Source: Serratia inhibens (GTDB taxonomy: Bacteria; Pseudomonadota; Gammaproteobacteria; Enterobacterales; Enterobacteriaceae). From it: DNA of 64,000 nucleotides. The notes beneath the pieces were generated by a model, which worked only from the letters and a program-made list of their open reading frames with translations, ran no database searches and was not told the DNA's origin. Positions within the stretch are counted from its first letter, which is position 1; every line of letters begins with the position of its first letter. The DNA is taken from assembly GCF_003591175.1 (NCBI RefSeq), contig NZ_QYYG01000007.1, forward strand, positions 124,001-188,000. Direction: 5' to 3'. The translations under genes and the position numbers were made by a program. This document shows, piece by piece, positions 1-9,562 of the stretch.

Positions 1-547
1 GGGGGAAGTAGTGCTCGAAACCGACGAAGGCGTGGTTTCCACCCGACTCCACCGTTTGCCGGCACGCAGTGTAATAGGCCACCGCCTGCCCATAATCGAG
101 AATTTCATCGCCCGTTTGTTGCAGCAACCAGATTAAATCCGGTGACTCCAAGGGATCGACCTGCATCGTTTTCAGATCGTAAACGTGACGTGACTCTAAC
201 ACATATTGTTGACCGGTGTAGGGGTTCTCGTTTTTGCCAAGGTAGTCAATCAACAGCTCAAACGGCTTCACAGCGGGGTTAACCACTACCGCCGGCAGTG
301 AAAAACACTGTGAAAGCCAGGTGGCGTAGTATCCGCCCAGCGAAGAACCCACGATGCCCAAGGTCTGCCCGGCGCGTTCCATCACCATGTTTTCAAGCAT
401 CTCGGCGGCATCGGCCGGAAAAACCGGCAATTGCGGCACCAGCATCTCGATGTCCGGGTGATTGTCAGCCAGCCACGCCTTGAACGAGGTTGCCTTGGCC
501 GAGAGCGGCGAACTGTTAAAACCGTGCAAATAAAGTAGCGTCGACAT
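1..547 (-). CDS. yqiA: Esterase YqiA (3' end cut by window edge)
   Basis: Alpha/beta-hydrolase of the YqiA/YcfP family, a small cytoplasmic esterase. The reading frame opens [19 protein letters not shown] and contains the nucleophile elbow [10 protein letters not shown]. The frame reaches [14 protein letters not shown] at the window edge; the family's general-base histidine is the one in GGNHAF. About 182 codons are visible of roughly 193, so only the last few residues are missing. The ATG shares one base with the cpdA stop codon, so the two are translationally coupled in the nudF-yqiB-cpdA-yqiA operon. In E. coli this operon continues into parE, which probably lies just outside the window. 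The natural substrate is not known from sequence. Confidence 0.93.
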   Translation of the reverse strand, partial: MSTLLYLHGFNSSPLSAKATSFKAWLADNHPDIEMLVPQLPVFPADAAEMLENMVMERAGQTLGIVGSSLGGYYATWLSQCFSLPAVVVNPAVKPFELLIDYLGKNENPYTGQQYVLESRHVYDLKTMQVDPLESPDLIWLLQQTGDEILDYGQAVAYYTACRQTVESGGNHAFVGFEHYFP

Positions 548-1374
548 CAGTACCCTTCCGAATCCATGTCGGGGCGAAAATCATCGTTTTCCAAGCGGAA
601 AACCTGGGTCTCGACGCGGCCGTCCGGCAGCAGATCGAGATAGCGCCAGCCGGGCGAAACGTCGTCGATGGTAAAATTGGTGCAGTGCGGCTTGAATTGC
701 ACGCAGGTGGAAGGCGATGCCAGCAACCGGCGGCCCTGCCATTCCAGATCCAGATCCTGGTGAATATGCCCGCACACCACGGTGTTTACGTTCGGGTAGC
801 GCAGCAACACCGCGCCCAGCGTGTGCGGGTTGCGCAAGCTGTGCTGATCGAGCCAGGTGCAACCGGAAGGCAGCGGATGATGATGCAGCAGCAGTAACGT
901 ATAACGCTCGGGGTGGGCCTGCAGGCAGCGCTCCATCCACTCAAGTTGATAGTCGCTCAGTTCGCCGTGCGGCACGCCAAACACCTGGCTGTCCAGCAGC
1001 AACACCTGCCAGTTATCGCCCAGCAGCACCTGCTTTGACGGGGCAATGCCTGCGGCGGCCAGCGCATCGACCATCGCCGGCTGAAAATCATGGTTGCCCG
1101 GCAGCCAGACGCAAGGCGCAGGCAGCCGCGCAATACCTTCGGCAAAGTGCCGGTAAGCAGCCAGAGAATGATCCTGCGCCAGGTCGCCGGTGGCGACGAC
1201 CAGATCGAAACCGCGCTGCTGCGCCATGATGGCGTCCAGCACCGCGTGGTAGCTGCGATAGGTATTGATGCCGAGCAAGGTCTCGTTTTCGCCGGCAAAA
1301 AGGTGGGTATCTGTTATTTGCAGAATCCTGACCCTGGCCCCACTTGCCACGGTCAGTTTAAACAGGCTTTCCAA
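547..1374 (-). CDS. cpdA: 3',5'-cyclic-AMP phosphodiesterase CpdA
   Basis: Hydrolyses cAMP to 5'-AMP in the cytoplasm and so tempers CRP signalling. The 275 residues equal the E. coli length. The metallophosphoesterase metal-site blocks appear in order: ITDTHLF near residue 20, ATGDLAQD near 60, LPGNHDF near 91, LLHHHPLP near 163 and CGHIHQD near 200. The start opens [19 protein letters not shown], matching the known N-terminus. It lies 27 bases after yqiB and shares a base with yqiA. It belongs to the same operon as the ADP-ribose pyrophosphatase nudF. Nothing is odd. Confidence 0.97.
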   Translation of the reverse strand: MESLFKLTVASGARVRILQITDTHLFAGENETLLGINTYRSYHAVLDAIMAQQRGFDLVVATGDLAQDHSLAAYRHFAEGIARLPAPCVWLPGNHDFQPAMVDALAAAGIAPSKQVLLGDNWQVLLLDSQVFGVPHGELSDYQLEWMERCLQAHPERYTLLLLHHHPLPSGCTWLDQHSLRNPHTLGAVLLRYPNVNTVVCGHIHQDLDLEWQGRRLLASPSTCVQFKPHCTNFTIDDVSPGWRYLDLLPDGRVETQVFRLENDDFRPDMDSEGY

Positions 1375-1401
1375 ATGGTGTCCTTTGTTATTTCAGTCTG
1401 T

Positions 1402-1827
1402 TTAACAAACCGGAACCGCCATCGCTCCATGCGCCAAACAGTAGCGCAACCAATCAGCAAGAAACTGGTTAATTTGATGCTTTTCGTCGCGTTGATGCAA
1501 CTTTTTATTGGGATAATCATAACGCGCTTTAAAGCGGTAGATCTGCTGACTGGAACACACTTCCGCAACCATCGCGTCGTGATACAGCCGCACCGTCATG
1601 GCAGGCAGGCTCCAATAACTGACCGCCGGCGCGGTCTGCTCGATCTGCACCAGCGAGGTGTAGCGCGTGGATTCAACAATAGTCAGACGATAACTGGCGC
1701 CGTTCACCTGATAAGTCACCGTTTCGCCCACTTCATCGTTGCGCGGCAGCAAGCGGCGCAATTGCGCGAAGTTGGTTTCACACAATCTCATCATTTCCGG
1801 GAAATCAGGGGTATAGCGCTGTTTCAT
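1402..1827 (-). CDS. yqiB: DUF1249 protein YqiB
   Basis: Conserved protein of unknown biochemical function, about 141 residues, cytoplasmic by lack of signal or membrane segments. It opens [19 protein letters not shown], the family's typical start. A frame four codons longer exists, but the chosen ATG overlaps the nudF stop as ATGA, which is what coupled genes in this operon look like, so the shorter form is preferred. It sits between nudF and cpdA, an arrangement kept in E. coli, and that constant neighbourhood is the only hint to its role. Confidence 0.93.
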   Translation of the reverse strand: MKQRYTPDFPEMMRLCETNFAQLRRLLPRNDEVGETVTYQVNGASYRLTIVESTRYTSLVQIEQTAPAVSYWSLPAMTVRLYHDAMVAEVCSSQQIYRFKARYDYPNKKLHQRDEKHQINQFLADWLRYCLAHGAMAVPVC

Positions 1828-2459
1828 TGGTTGGCCCACTCTTTTCTTAACGATTCATGGTGCAACGCCAGCCACTGCAATGCAATCACAGATGCGGCGT
1901 TATCAATCGCGCCTTCTTCAACCCAACGGTAAGCCTGTTCGCGGCTAACCACGTGGACACGGATATCTTCATGCTCTTCTTCCAACCCATGGATGCCTTC
2001 GGCGGTAGTGGCGTCCACTTCGCCCACCATGATTGACAGCCGCTCGCTGGTGCCGCCAGGGCTTGCCAGGTAGCTCAACACCGGTTTGCAGCGCCCGACC
2101 TCGACGCCGGCTTCTTCCTGCGCTTCACGGCGGCACACGTCTTCGACGCTCTCGCCGGTTTCGATCATACCCGCCACCATTTCCAGTAGCCAGGGGGAAC
2201 TACTGGTATCGACCGCGGCGATGCGCAGTTGTTCAATCAACACCACCTCGTCCCGCACCGGGTCATAGGGCAGCAGCACCGCCGCGTGGCCGCGTTCGAA
2301 AATCTCGCGTTTTACCTCCGGGCTCATGTCGCCGTTGAACAAGCGATGGCGGAACCGATAAAGATTGAGTGAAAAAAAACCACGATAAAGCGTCTCACGT
2401 GCAATAATTTCTACATCGTTTTTATCGAGAGTGACGGGCGACGGCTGCGAGTGGTTCAT
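1824..2459 (-). CDS. nudF: ADP-ribose pyrophosphatase NudF
   Basis: Nudix hydrolase that cleaves ADP-ribose to AMP and ribose 5-phosphate; 211 residues, near the E. coli length of 209. The Nudix box is visible as [20 protein letters not shown] followed by AGVEVG, with the REXXEE metal-binding core around residues 110-116. First gene of the nudF-yqiB-cpdA-yqiA operon, divergent from tolC across a 285-base intergenic stretch that must hold both promoters. The start [18 protein letters not shown] is preceded on its strand by a good AGGAGAA ribosome binding site. Confidence 0.96.
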   Translation of the reverse strand: MNHSQPSPVTLDKNDVEIIARETLYRGFFSLNLYRFRHRLFNGDMSPEVKREIFERGHAAVLLPYDPVRDEVVLIEQLRIAAVDTSSSPWLLEMVAGMIETGESVEDVCRREAQEEAGVEVGRCKPVLSYLASPGGTSERLSIMVGEVDATTAEGIHGLEEEHEDIRVHVVSREQAYRWVEEGAIDNAASVIALQWLALHHESLRKEWANQ

Positions 2460-2744
2460 AAGCGAATTCTCCTGCGTGAGTATGCCGATAAAATAAACAG
2501 TTTTGATGACAGAAACGGCGGGGTAATCTTCCGCAGCTTTATGCTAGATTGTGAGCCATGATATCAGCTGTAACCTGCTCGACCAGTTGAACCAAAGTAA
2601 ACACAACGGTCTGAAAGGCAAAAGATACGCGAGATGGCACATTCAGCCACCTTATGCGAACAACAGACTCTGCTAGAATCGGCAACTATTTCGTCTATCG
2701 TCAGCGCTAACCATAGCAATATTGCTGCACAACAAGGAATGCAA

Positions 2745-4247
2745 ATGAAGAAACTGCTCCCCCTTCTTATCGGACTGAGCCTGAGCGGCTTCAGTGCAAT
2801 GAGCCAGGCAGAGAACCTGCTGCAGGTTTACAAACAGGCCAGGGAAAGTAACCCGGATCTGCGCAAGACTGCCGCTGACCGTGACGCCGCATTCGAAAAA
2901 ATCAACGAAGCGCGCAGCCCGCTGCTGCCGCAGTTGGGTTTGAGCGCAGGTTATAACCGCAGTTATGGTTATCGTGACAGCCGCGACATGAACAGCAACA
3001 CCACCAGTGGCTCATTAGCGCTGACCCAAACCATTTTCGACATGTCGAAATGGCGCGCGTTGACGCTGCAGGAAAAAACCGCCGGTATTTCCGACGTGAC
3101 CTTCCAGACCTCGTCGCAACAGCTGATCCTCGACACCGCCACCGCCTATTTCAACGTGCTGAGCGCCATCGACTCGCTGTCCTATACTCAGGCGCAAAAA
3201 CAGGCGGTTTACCGCACCCTGGATCAAACCACCCAACGTTTTAACGTGGGTCTGGTGGCGATCACCGACGTGCAAAACGCCCGTTCCAACTACGATACCG
3301 TGCTGGCGTCCGAAGTGACCGCCCGCAACACTCTGGATAACGCGCTGGAAAAACTGCGCCAGGTAACCGGCACCTTCTACCCGGAACTGGCCTCGTTGAA
3401 TACCGACAGTTTCAACACCAAACGCCCGGAAGCGGTAAATAACCTGCTGAAAGAAGCCGAAGCCCGCAACCTGAGCCTGCTCTCCGCCCGTCTGAGCCAG
3501 GATCTGGCGCGCGAGCAAATCAAATCAGCGCAAACCGGCTATATGCCGACCGTTGATTTCAGCGCTTCAACCGCCGTGTCCAACAACAGATACAGCGGTT
3601 CAAATAATCTTTCTCAAGACAACGATGCCGGCGAGAACAAAGTAGGGCTGAGTTTCAATCTCCCGCTGTACAGCGGCGGCCAGACCAATTCCCAGGTGCA
3701 GCAGGCGCAGTACAACTTCGTCGGCGCCAGTGAGCAGTTGGAAAGCGCACACCGCAGCGTAGTGCAGACCGTGCGTTCGTCGTTCAACAACGTGAACGCT
3801 TCGATCAGCAGCATCAACGCCTACAAGCAGGCCGTGGTCTCTGCCCAGAGTTCATTGGATGCGATGGAAGCCGGTTATCAGGTAGGTACCCGTACTATCG
3901 TTGACGTGTTGGATGCCACCACCACGCTGTATAACGCCAAGCAGCAGCTCTCCAGCGCGCGTTATACCTATCTGATCAACCAGTTGAACATCAAGTCCGC
4001 ACTCGGCACGTTGAATGAAAATGACCTGCTGTTACTGAACGGTGCGTTGGGCAAACCGGTTTCTACCTCGCAGGATGTGGTAGCACCGCCGACCAGCGCG
4101 CAGGACGCTTACGCGGACGGTTATAACGACAATGCCCCTGCGTCGCAAACGGCTGCACCGGCTCCGGTCGCAACCCGCGCTTCTGCGCCGGCGATCACCA
4201 CCACCCAGCCGGCGCGCAGCGACAGCGGTAACCCATTCCGCAACTGA
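2745..4247 (+). CDS. tolC: Outer membrane channel TolC
   Basis: Trimeric outer membrane efflux and secretion duct used by RND and other tripartite pumps. The mature protein starts at ENLLQVYKQARES after a 22-residue signal peptide, MKKLLPLLIGLSLSGFSAMS plus QA. The two internally repeated OEP domains are present (the second includes the conserved GAGENKVGLSFNLPLYSGGQ region, residues about 310-330). 500 residues versus 493 in E. coli. An in-frame ATG two codons upstream (2739) and a longer open frame from 2634 exist, but the family start and the signal peptide point to 2745. The C-terminal tail after residue 450 is rich in Ala, Pro and Thr, as in other TolC. A terminator follows directly. Confidence 0.97.
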   Translation: MKKLLPLLIGLSLSGFSAMSQAENLLQVYKQARESNPDLRKTAADRDAAFEKINEARSPLLPQLGLSAGYNRSYGYRDSRDMNSNTTSGSLALTQTIFDMSKWRALTLQEKTAGISDVTFQTSSQQLILDTATAYFNVLSAIDSLSYTQAQKQAVYRTLDQTTQRFNVGLVAITDVQNARSNYDTVLASEVTARNTLDNALEKLRQVTGTFYPELASLNTDSFNTKRPEAVNNLLKEAEARNLSLLSARLSQDLAREQIKSAQTGYMPTVDFSASTAVSNNRYSGSNNLSQDNDAGENKVGLSFNLPLYSGGQTNSQVQQAQYNFVGASEQLESAHRSVVQTVRSSFNNVNASISSINAYKQAVVSAQSSLDAMEAGYQVGTRTIVDVLDATTTLYNAKQQLSSARYTYLINQLNIKSALGTLNENDLLLLNGALGKPVSTSQDVVAPPTSAQDAYADGYNDNAPASQTAAPAPVATRASAPAITTTQPARSDSGNPFRN

Positions 4248-4265
4248 TTCGCGCACTGCCATACA

Positions 4266-4299
4266 CGGGGCCCGGCATCTGCCGCGCCCCGTTTTTTTT
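4266..4299 (+). terminator. Rho-independent terminator after tolC
   Basis: A stem CGGGGC ... GCCCCG with a GC-rich loop is followed by a run of eight T. It lies 18 bases after the tolC stop and separates tolC from dhaR. Confidence 0.85.
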
Positions 4300-4397
4300 G
4301 CCTCAAAGCCGGTTCTGCCCGCCGCCTCACAGCCAGCCCCCCGCCCTGCGGTGGTATCATCAGCGCCATTGCCTTATCTCAGTCCGGATGGGATCCC

Positions 4398-6347
4398 ATG
4401 GAGAACACCTCAAGCTGGCAACAGTTGATGGCCGATGGCGCATTGCCGCTCGCACAGCGCCCTGCGCCGGCAATCTATGCTTCCTGGTTGCGCTGCCGCA
4501 GCCTGATGCAGCCCGCAGTGTGGAAAGCACCGCACCTTGCGCTCGGCGCCACCTTCAACTCTATCTGCCAGCGTAAAAACGATCTGCTGACGCTTGGCCA
4601 GGCGTCGCTGGAAGATGCCTGCGAATATATGGAGCCACGCCGCTGCCTGCTGATGATCCTCGACGAAAGCGGCTGCATGCTGTGGCTGTGCGGTGACGCC
4701 CTGACTCGCGAACGCCTGCAGCAATTGGGGTTTACCCCCGGCGCCTATTGGGCCGAGGGCGACATTGGCACCAACGCGCCTTCGCTGGCGGCGGCAGAAG
4801 GCCACCCGATACAGGTGAGCGGCAACGAGCACGTGCGGCAGGCGCTGCACGACTGGTCATTCTGCGCCACGCCGGTTTATGACAACAGCGGCCGCCAGCG
4901 CGGCTCGATTGCGCTGGGCTGCCTGCTGGCGGACTGCGCCGCCGGCGATCTGTCACTGACGCTGGCGATCGCACGCGAGATAGGCAATTCGCTGAACGCC
5001 GACGGCCTGTTGGCGGAGTCCAACCGCCACCTGAATCAGCTTTACGGTTTGCTTGACGGGGTGGATGACGGGGTGATGGCCTGGGACCATCGCGGCTACC
5101 TGCAATACATCAACCAGCGGGCCGCCACCCTACTGAAGTTGGACGAACAGCAGAGCCAGGGCAAACCCTTGACGCAGTTGCTGACGCTACCCGCCCTGCT
5201 CAACCGGGCCATCGCTCAGCGCCAACCGCTGCAACACGTTGAAGTCACTTTCGAAAGCCAGCGGCAGTTTATCGCCGCGCTGCTGACCCTAAAACCGATC
5301 TTCGACGGCGAGCGCTGCAGCTTTATCGCCCTGCTGCACCCGATTGAACGGCTGCACCAGTACGTCAGCAGCCAACTGGGCCGCGTCAGCCACAGCTTTG
5401 AACAGATGCCTTCCGCCTCCCTGGAGATGCGCCGGTTGATCCGCTACGGCCAGCAGGCGGCAAAAGGCCAGCACCCGATCCTGCTGTGCGGCGAAGAAGG
5501 GGTCGGCAAGGAGCGGCTCAGCCAGGCAATCCACAACGCCAGTGAACGCGCCGCCGGGCCGTATATCGCGCTTAACTGCCAGTTGATGCCGGAAGCGCAG
5601 GGGCTGCGTGAACTGTTGGGCAGCGACGCCAGCGAGGAGGAAGCGGGCCAGCTCAGCAAGTTTGAACTGGCCAACGGCGGCACGCTGTACCTGGAGCAAA
5701 TTGAGTATCTGCCGGCGGAAATGCAGTCTGCGCTGCTGCAGGTGCTGAAAACCGGCGTGGTAATGCGGCTGAATTCCAACCGGGTGATCCCGGTCGATGT
5801 GCGGGTGATCGCCGGCAGCGCCGCCAATCTGCCGTTGTTGGTGCAGCAGAACCGCTTTCGCCGCCAGCTGTTTTACAGCCTGCAGGCGTTCGAGATCCAG
5901 ATCCCGGCGCTGCGCCAGCGGCTGAGCGACATTCCGCTGTTGGTAAAGCACCACCTGCGTACGCTGGAACAGCATTTCCAGTGCCGATTCCGGGTCGATG
6001 ACGACGTCATGGCCCAGTTGGGCCTGTATCTGTGGCCCGGCAACGATCTGGAGCTGAAAGGCGTGGTTGAGCGTACGGCGATGATTTGCCACGGCCACCA
6101 TCTCCAGTTAGCGGACTTGCCCACACATTTGCTCAGCCACCAGCCGTTGCTGGAAAGTGAACCGCAGCCGGGTACGCCACTGCTGACGTTGGCGGAAATG
6201 GAACGCCAGGCGATCATTCGCACTGCCAACGTCAGCCGCGGGCAGCTCAATGAAATGGCGCAGCTGTTGGGCATCGGCCGCACCACGCTGTGGCGGAAAA
6301 TCAAACAATATCAGATTGATATACACCAATTTAAGCTGCGCGCCTGA
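4398..6347 (+). CDS. dhaR: Dihydroxyacetone operon activator DhaR
   Basis: Transcription activator of the dihydroxyacetone kinase operon. The 649 residues read as an N-terminal GAF-type sensor (about 60-200), a PAS domain (about 212-320), an AAA+ module (Walker A-like GEEGVGKERL near 365) and a C-terminal Fis-type helix-turn-helix (RGQLNEMAQLLGIGRTTLWR near 613-632). In E. coli the DhaL-ADP form activates it and DhaK antagonises it; that is family knowledge. The AAA+ module lacks the GAFTGA loop that bacterial enhancer-binding proteins use to contact sigma-54, which fits the sigma-70 promoter used by E. coli dhaKLM. Unlike in E. coli it faces dhaM tail to tail, with only nine bases between the stop codons. 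Confidence 0.93.
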   Translation: MENTSSWQQLMADGALPLAQRPAPAIYASWLRCRSLMQPAVWKAPHLALGATFNSICQRKNDLLTLGQASLEDACEYMEPRRCLLMILDESGCMLWLCGDALTRERLQQLGFTPGAYWAEGDIGTNAPSLAAAEGHPIQVSGNEHVRQALHDWSFCATPVYDNSGRQRGSIALGCLLADCAAGDLSLTLAIAREIGNSLNADGLLAESNRHLNQLYGLLDGVDDGVMAWDHRGYLQYINQRAATLLKLDEQQSQGKPLTQLLTLPALLNRAIAQRQPLQHVEVTFESQRQFIAALLTLKPIFDGERCSFIALLHPIERLHQYVSSQLGRVSHSFEQMPSASLEMRRLIRYGQQAAKGQHPILLCGEEGVGKERLSQAIHNASERAAGPYIALNCQLMPEAQGLRELLGSDASEEEAGQLSKFELANGGTLYLEQIEYLPAEMQSALLQVLKTGVVMRLNSNRVIPVDVRVIAGSAANLPLLVQQNRFRRQLFYSLQAFEIQIPALRQRLSDIPLLVKHHLRTLEQHFQCRFRVDDDVMAQLGLYLWPGNDLELKGVVERTAMICHGHHLQLADLPTHLLSHQPLLESEPQPGTPLLTLAEMERQAIIRTANVSRGQLNEMAQLLGIGRTTLWRKIKQYQIDIHQFKLRA

Positions 6348-6348
6348 T

Positions 6349-6370
6349 AGCTCAGCTCAATGACTGAGCT
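6349..6370. other. Hairpin spanning the dhaR and dhaM stop region
   Basis: A perfect seven-base inverted repeat AGCTCAG / CTGAGCT with an eight-base loop covers the end of dhaR and the last codons of dhaM. There is no T-run on either strand, so termination here is uncertain. It could act as a 3'-end stabiliser for the two convergent transcripts. Confidence 0.4.
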
Positions 6371-7787
6371 GCAATACCCCACGCGCCGCGTCCAGCATCG
6401 CTTTCTGGCCGCTACGGGTTTTGCTCAGGCAGTCGTTCATGCCGATCACCATCGGGATGCCCATCGCCTTCGCCAGAATCGCGCTGTGCGACAGCGCATT
6501 GCCGCCGCTCAGGCAGATGCCGAGCACCAGGCGACGATCGAGCATCACCACGTCGGAAGGCATCAGTTCGTCCATCACCAGAATCGAGGGCACAGTCAGC
6601 GTAATCGGCTGTAGCGGCTGCTGTTGCAGATGGCTCAGGGTGCGGCGCAGCATGTCCCGCACGTCCAGTTCGCGCGCCCGCATGTACTCATCGTCCAGCG
6701 CACGATAATCCTCGATGATCGCCTCCATTTCCTGCCGCCAGGCCTGCTCGGCGCTGCATTGTTGCTGAGCAATGCGCGTATAGGCCGCCTGTTGCAGATC
6801 CGGATCGTCCAGCAGCATGCTGTGCGCACCGAAAATCGCCGCCTGCGGTTTGCCAATCAATGTGCCGGTACGCTCCGCCAGCCGGTTGAGATCGCTCAGG
6901 GTATGCTGCAGCGCCTCGCGCAGCCGCTGCTGTTCGGTCAGCACGTCGTCCGCGCCAATCGGGCGCTCGGTCACCGTCGGCCAGAAGCTGAGCGCCTGCA
7001 ACACCGGGCCGCTGGTCACGCTTTCCGCCACCGGGATGCCGTGCAGCGAGGGCAGTTGCTGCTCTGAAACCGTTTCGCCAAAGTGCTGTTCCGCCAGCGC
7101 CCTGAACGCCGTCAGCGCCTGCTCAGCCTGCGGACCGTCGGCAATCAACCTAACGGTGTCACCGTACCGCACCTGCAACAACGCCAGTTGATTGAGGCTG
7201 CGCGGATTGGCGCATTGCCCCTGTTTTTCCAACACCAGCTCGGCCTCAAAAGGCGCCAACGTTTCCGCCAGCCGCGCCGCCGGTCGGGCATGCAACCCAT
7301 GCGGGTTCTGCACCGTCCAACTGACGCTTTTTCCCTGCGTCAACGGCAATTCAACGCTTTTTGCCGCCGGTGCGGCTTCCCCCAGTTGCGCCTGCTTGGC
7401 CAGCAGCGCGCCCTGAGCTTCTGCCAGCACCTGTTCCAGCCCGGCACCGGAATTGGCGGCGACCACCGCGGCCAGCGTCCCCTCAACCAGCGGTGCCGAA
7501 CACAGCCGCACTTTGGCGGCCAACTGAGGTTCCAGCAGCTCGATCGCGGTTTCTGCGCTCAGCAACGCACTGCCCAAATCCATCAGCACTACAATGCCTG
7601 CGCCGTCCGCCACCGACTCAATAGCTTCCATGACTTTGATCGCATCTGTGCCTATAGGATGCTCGGTGTCATCGACGCCCGCCGCCAGCACCAGTTTGCA
7701 GCCGTCGCCGCGCATCATCTGCAGCGCCAGCTCTTCGACCCCGCGCGCCAGCTGCGCGCTGTGGGAAACTACAACGATATTGATCAT
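6357..7787 (-). CDS. dhaM: PTS-coupled dihydroxyacetone kinase phosphodonor DhaM
   Basis: Passes phosphate from PEP and the general PTS to ADP bound on DhaL. The 476 residues form three fused domains. The first is a mannose-type EIIA with phospho-His9 in MINIVVVSHS. The second is an HPr-like domain with His166 in NPHGLHARPA. The third is a truncated Enzyme I-like domain with His434 in SGGNALSHSAILAKAMGIP. Length equals E. coli DhaM (472). Last gene of gldA-dhaK-dhaL-dhaM, starting 14 bases after the dhaL stop. The three-domain form is the enterobacterial one; many other bacteria have only the EIIA domain. Confidence 0.96.
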   Translation of the reverse strand: MINIVVVSHSAQLARGVEELALQMMRGDGCKLVLAAGVDDTEHPIGTDAIKVMEAIESVADGAGIVVLMDLGSALLSAETAIELLEPQLAAKVRLCSAPLVEGTLAAVVAANSGAGLEQVLAEAQGALLAKQAQLGEAAPAAKSVELPLTQGKSVSWTVQNPHGLHARPAARLAETLAPFEAELVLEKQGQCANPRSLNQLALLQVRYGDTVRLIADGPQAEQALTAFRALAEQHFGETVSEQQLPSLHGIPVAESVTSGPVLQALSFWPTVTERPIGADDVLTEQQRLREALQHTLSDLNRLAERTGTLIGKPQAAIFGAHSMLLDDPDLQQAAYTRIAQQQCSAEQAWRQEMEAIIEDYRALDDEYMRARELDVRDMLRRTLSHLQQQPLQPITLTVPSILVMDELMPSDVVMLDRRLVLGICLSGGNALSHSAILAKAMGIPMVIGMNDCLSKTRSGQKAMLDAARGVLQLSH

Positions 7788-7801
7788 CTCGCCTCCTGCT
7801 A

Positions 7802-8431
7802 GTGGCCGGCGACCTCGGCCAGCGTTTTTATCATCAGCATCACCGAGGTGGCACCCGGATCCTGATGGCCGATGCTGCGCTCACCCAGGTAGCTGGCCCG
7901 CCCTTTACGCGCCTGCATGGTGATAGTGCTCTCTACCGCCTGCTCCGCCCGTTCACTGGCGCGCTGCATGGCCTCTGCCACGCTCAACTGCTGCTGCGCC
8001 GACTGGCCGAGGCTTTCCACCACCGGCCACCAGACGTCGCACATGGTTTTATCGCCCGGCTCTGCCTTGCCGCGCATCACCACGCCCTCGACACCCTCTT
8101 GCATCATCTGATGGAGCTCCGCCAGATCCAGGCTTTGCTTGGCATTGGCCGCCTGTGCCGCTCGGATAAAGAAAGTGCCGAACAGCGGGCCGCTGGCACC
8201 GCCAACGCTCGACAACAGCGTCATGCCGGTATTTTTGAGAATAAAACCGATGTCTTTATCCGCTACCGACGGCAGCTTTTCCACCACCTTGTTGAAACCG
8301 CGGTTCATGTTCAGGCCATGGTCGGCATCGCCAATTTCGGTATCCAGCCGGGTCAGAAAATCACGCTGCCGGGTAAACACCTCGCCGCAGCGCATCAGCC
8401 AATCCACTACTTGTTGTTTCGTTAATGCCAT
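7802..8431 (-). CDS. dhaL: Dihydroxyacetone kinase subunit DhaL (ADP-binding)
   Basis: Holds ADP as a permanent coenzyme; phosphate from DhaM makes ATP in situ, which is passed to dihydroxyacetone on DhaK. About 209 residues. The metal and nucleotide site EIGDADHGLNMNRGF, the glycine-rich SSVGGASGPLFGTFF and the C-terminal GERSIGHQDPGATS are all present. The start MALTKQQVVDWLMRCGEVF matches the E. coli N-terminus; an 18-codon longer open frame would run into dhaK and is rejected. Eight bases separate it from the dhaK stop. Confidence 0.96.
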
Positions 8432-8439
8432 AGATCCTC

Positions 8440-9516
8440 CTAGCAACCCCAACGCAGCGCGGGCGTTTTCACCGGCGCATCCCACAATGCCAACAGCTCG
8501 TCATCCACCTTCAGCAGGGTGATCGATACTCCCTGCATGTCCAGCGAGGTGCAATAGGCTCCCACCAGGCTGCGTTCAACGATCATTCCCGCCTCGGCGC
8601 AGCGCTCCGCCAACCGGTGATAAACGCCGTAGAGTTCGGACAGAGGTGTCGCCCCCAGATTATTCACCAGCGCAATCACCCGGTCGCCGCGCGTCAGCGG
8701 CTGCTTGGTCTGCACTTCATCGCGCCATTCGCCCTGCCGGCGATCCCAGGCACGAATGGTGCGCTGGTAATGCCCATGTTCGATCAGGGTATGAAACATG
8801 TCATCCACCGCCGCATTGAGGCCGGTGAACGAACGCCGTGCAATACCCGGCTCGCCGTGAATACCGACGCCGAACTCCATCTCGTTTTCCGCCAGCACAA
8901 ACGAGGGTTTGCCGGCTGCGGGCACGGTACAGGCGCCCAGCGCGATGCCAATCGAATGCCCTTGATTGTTGATCCTGTGGCCCAGCGTCACCACGGTGTC
9001 CAGATCGTCGCCGCGTGCCGTCGCGGCACCGAGCAATTTTTCCATCAGTACGGTATTCGCCACGCCACGTCGGCCGGCGGTGAACAGGCTGTCCTTGACC
9101 GCCACGTCATCGTCCACCAATACCGTCGCCACCTGAGTGCCGCTGTCGTGCAGCAGTTCGGTGGCGGTTTCGAAATTCAGCACGTCGCCGGTGTAGTTTT
9201 TGATCAGCAACAACACCCCGGCACCACCGTCGATAGCCTGGCCGCACTCGTACATTTTATCCGGCGTCGGCGAGGTAAAAATCTCCCCCGGGCAGGCGCC
9301 GTCGAGCATGCCTTCGCCGACAAAGCCGCAGTGCATCGGTTCGTGGCCGCTGCCGCCGCCGGACAGGATAGCCACCTTGCCCGCTACCGGCGCGTCGGCG
9401 CGGGTAACGAATACCGGCTCCTGATGCACCAACAGTTCAGGGTGCGCTTCCGCCAGCCCCAGCAGTTGCTCTTCCAGTACCGACTCAACCTCATTGATCA
9501 GTTTTTTCACGGTCAT
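8440..9516 (-). CDS. dhaK: Dihydroxyacetone kinase subunit DhaK (substrate-binding)
   Basis: Binds dihydroxyacetone covalently as a hemiaminal and receives the phosphate, giving dihydroxyacetone phosphate. 358 residues. The substrate-bonding histidine is His220 in EFGVGIHGEPGI (His218 in E. coli, which is two residues shorter at the N-terminus). The N-terminal AILSGGGSGHEPMHCGF block is intact. It lies between gldA and dhaL, so the operon makes dihydroxyacetone from glycerol and uses it at once. In E. coli DhaK also binds DhaR as co-repressor. Confidence 0.97.
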   Translation of the reverse strand: MTVKKLINEVESVLEEQLLGLAEAHPELLVHQEPVFVTRADAPVAGKVAILSGGGSGHEPMHCGFVGEGMLDGACPGEIFTSPTPDKMYECGQAIDGGAGVLLLIKNYTGDVLNFETATELLHDSGTQVATVLVDDDVAVKDSLFTAGRRGVANTVLMEKLLGAATARGDDLDTVVTLGHRINNQGHSIGIALGACTVPAAGKPSFVLAENEMEFGVGIHGEPGIARRSFTGLNAAVDDMFHTLIEHGHYQRTIRAWDRRQGEWRDEVQTKQPLTRGDRVIALVNNLGATPLSELYGVYHRLAERCAEAGMIVERSLVGAYCTSLDMQGVSITLLKVDDELLALWDAPVKTPALRWGC

Positions 9517-9562
9517 TTCCTCGTTTAGCCAATGGGACGCAGCCTGCTGCGCCCCTGCGGTA

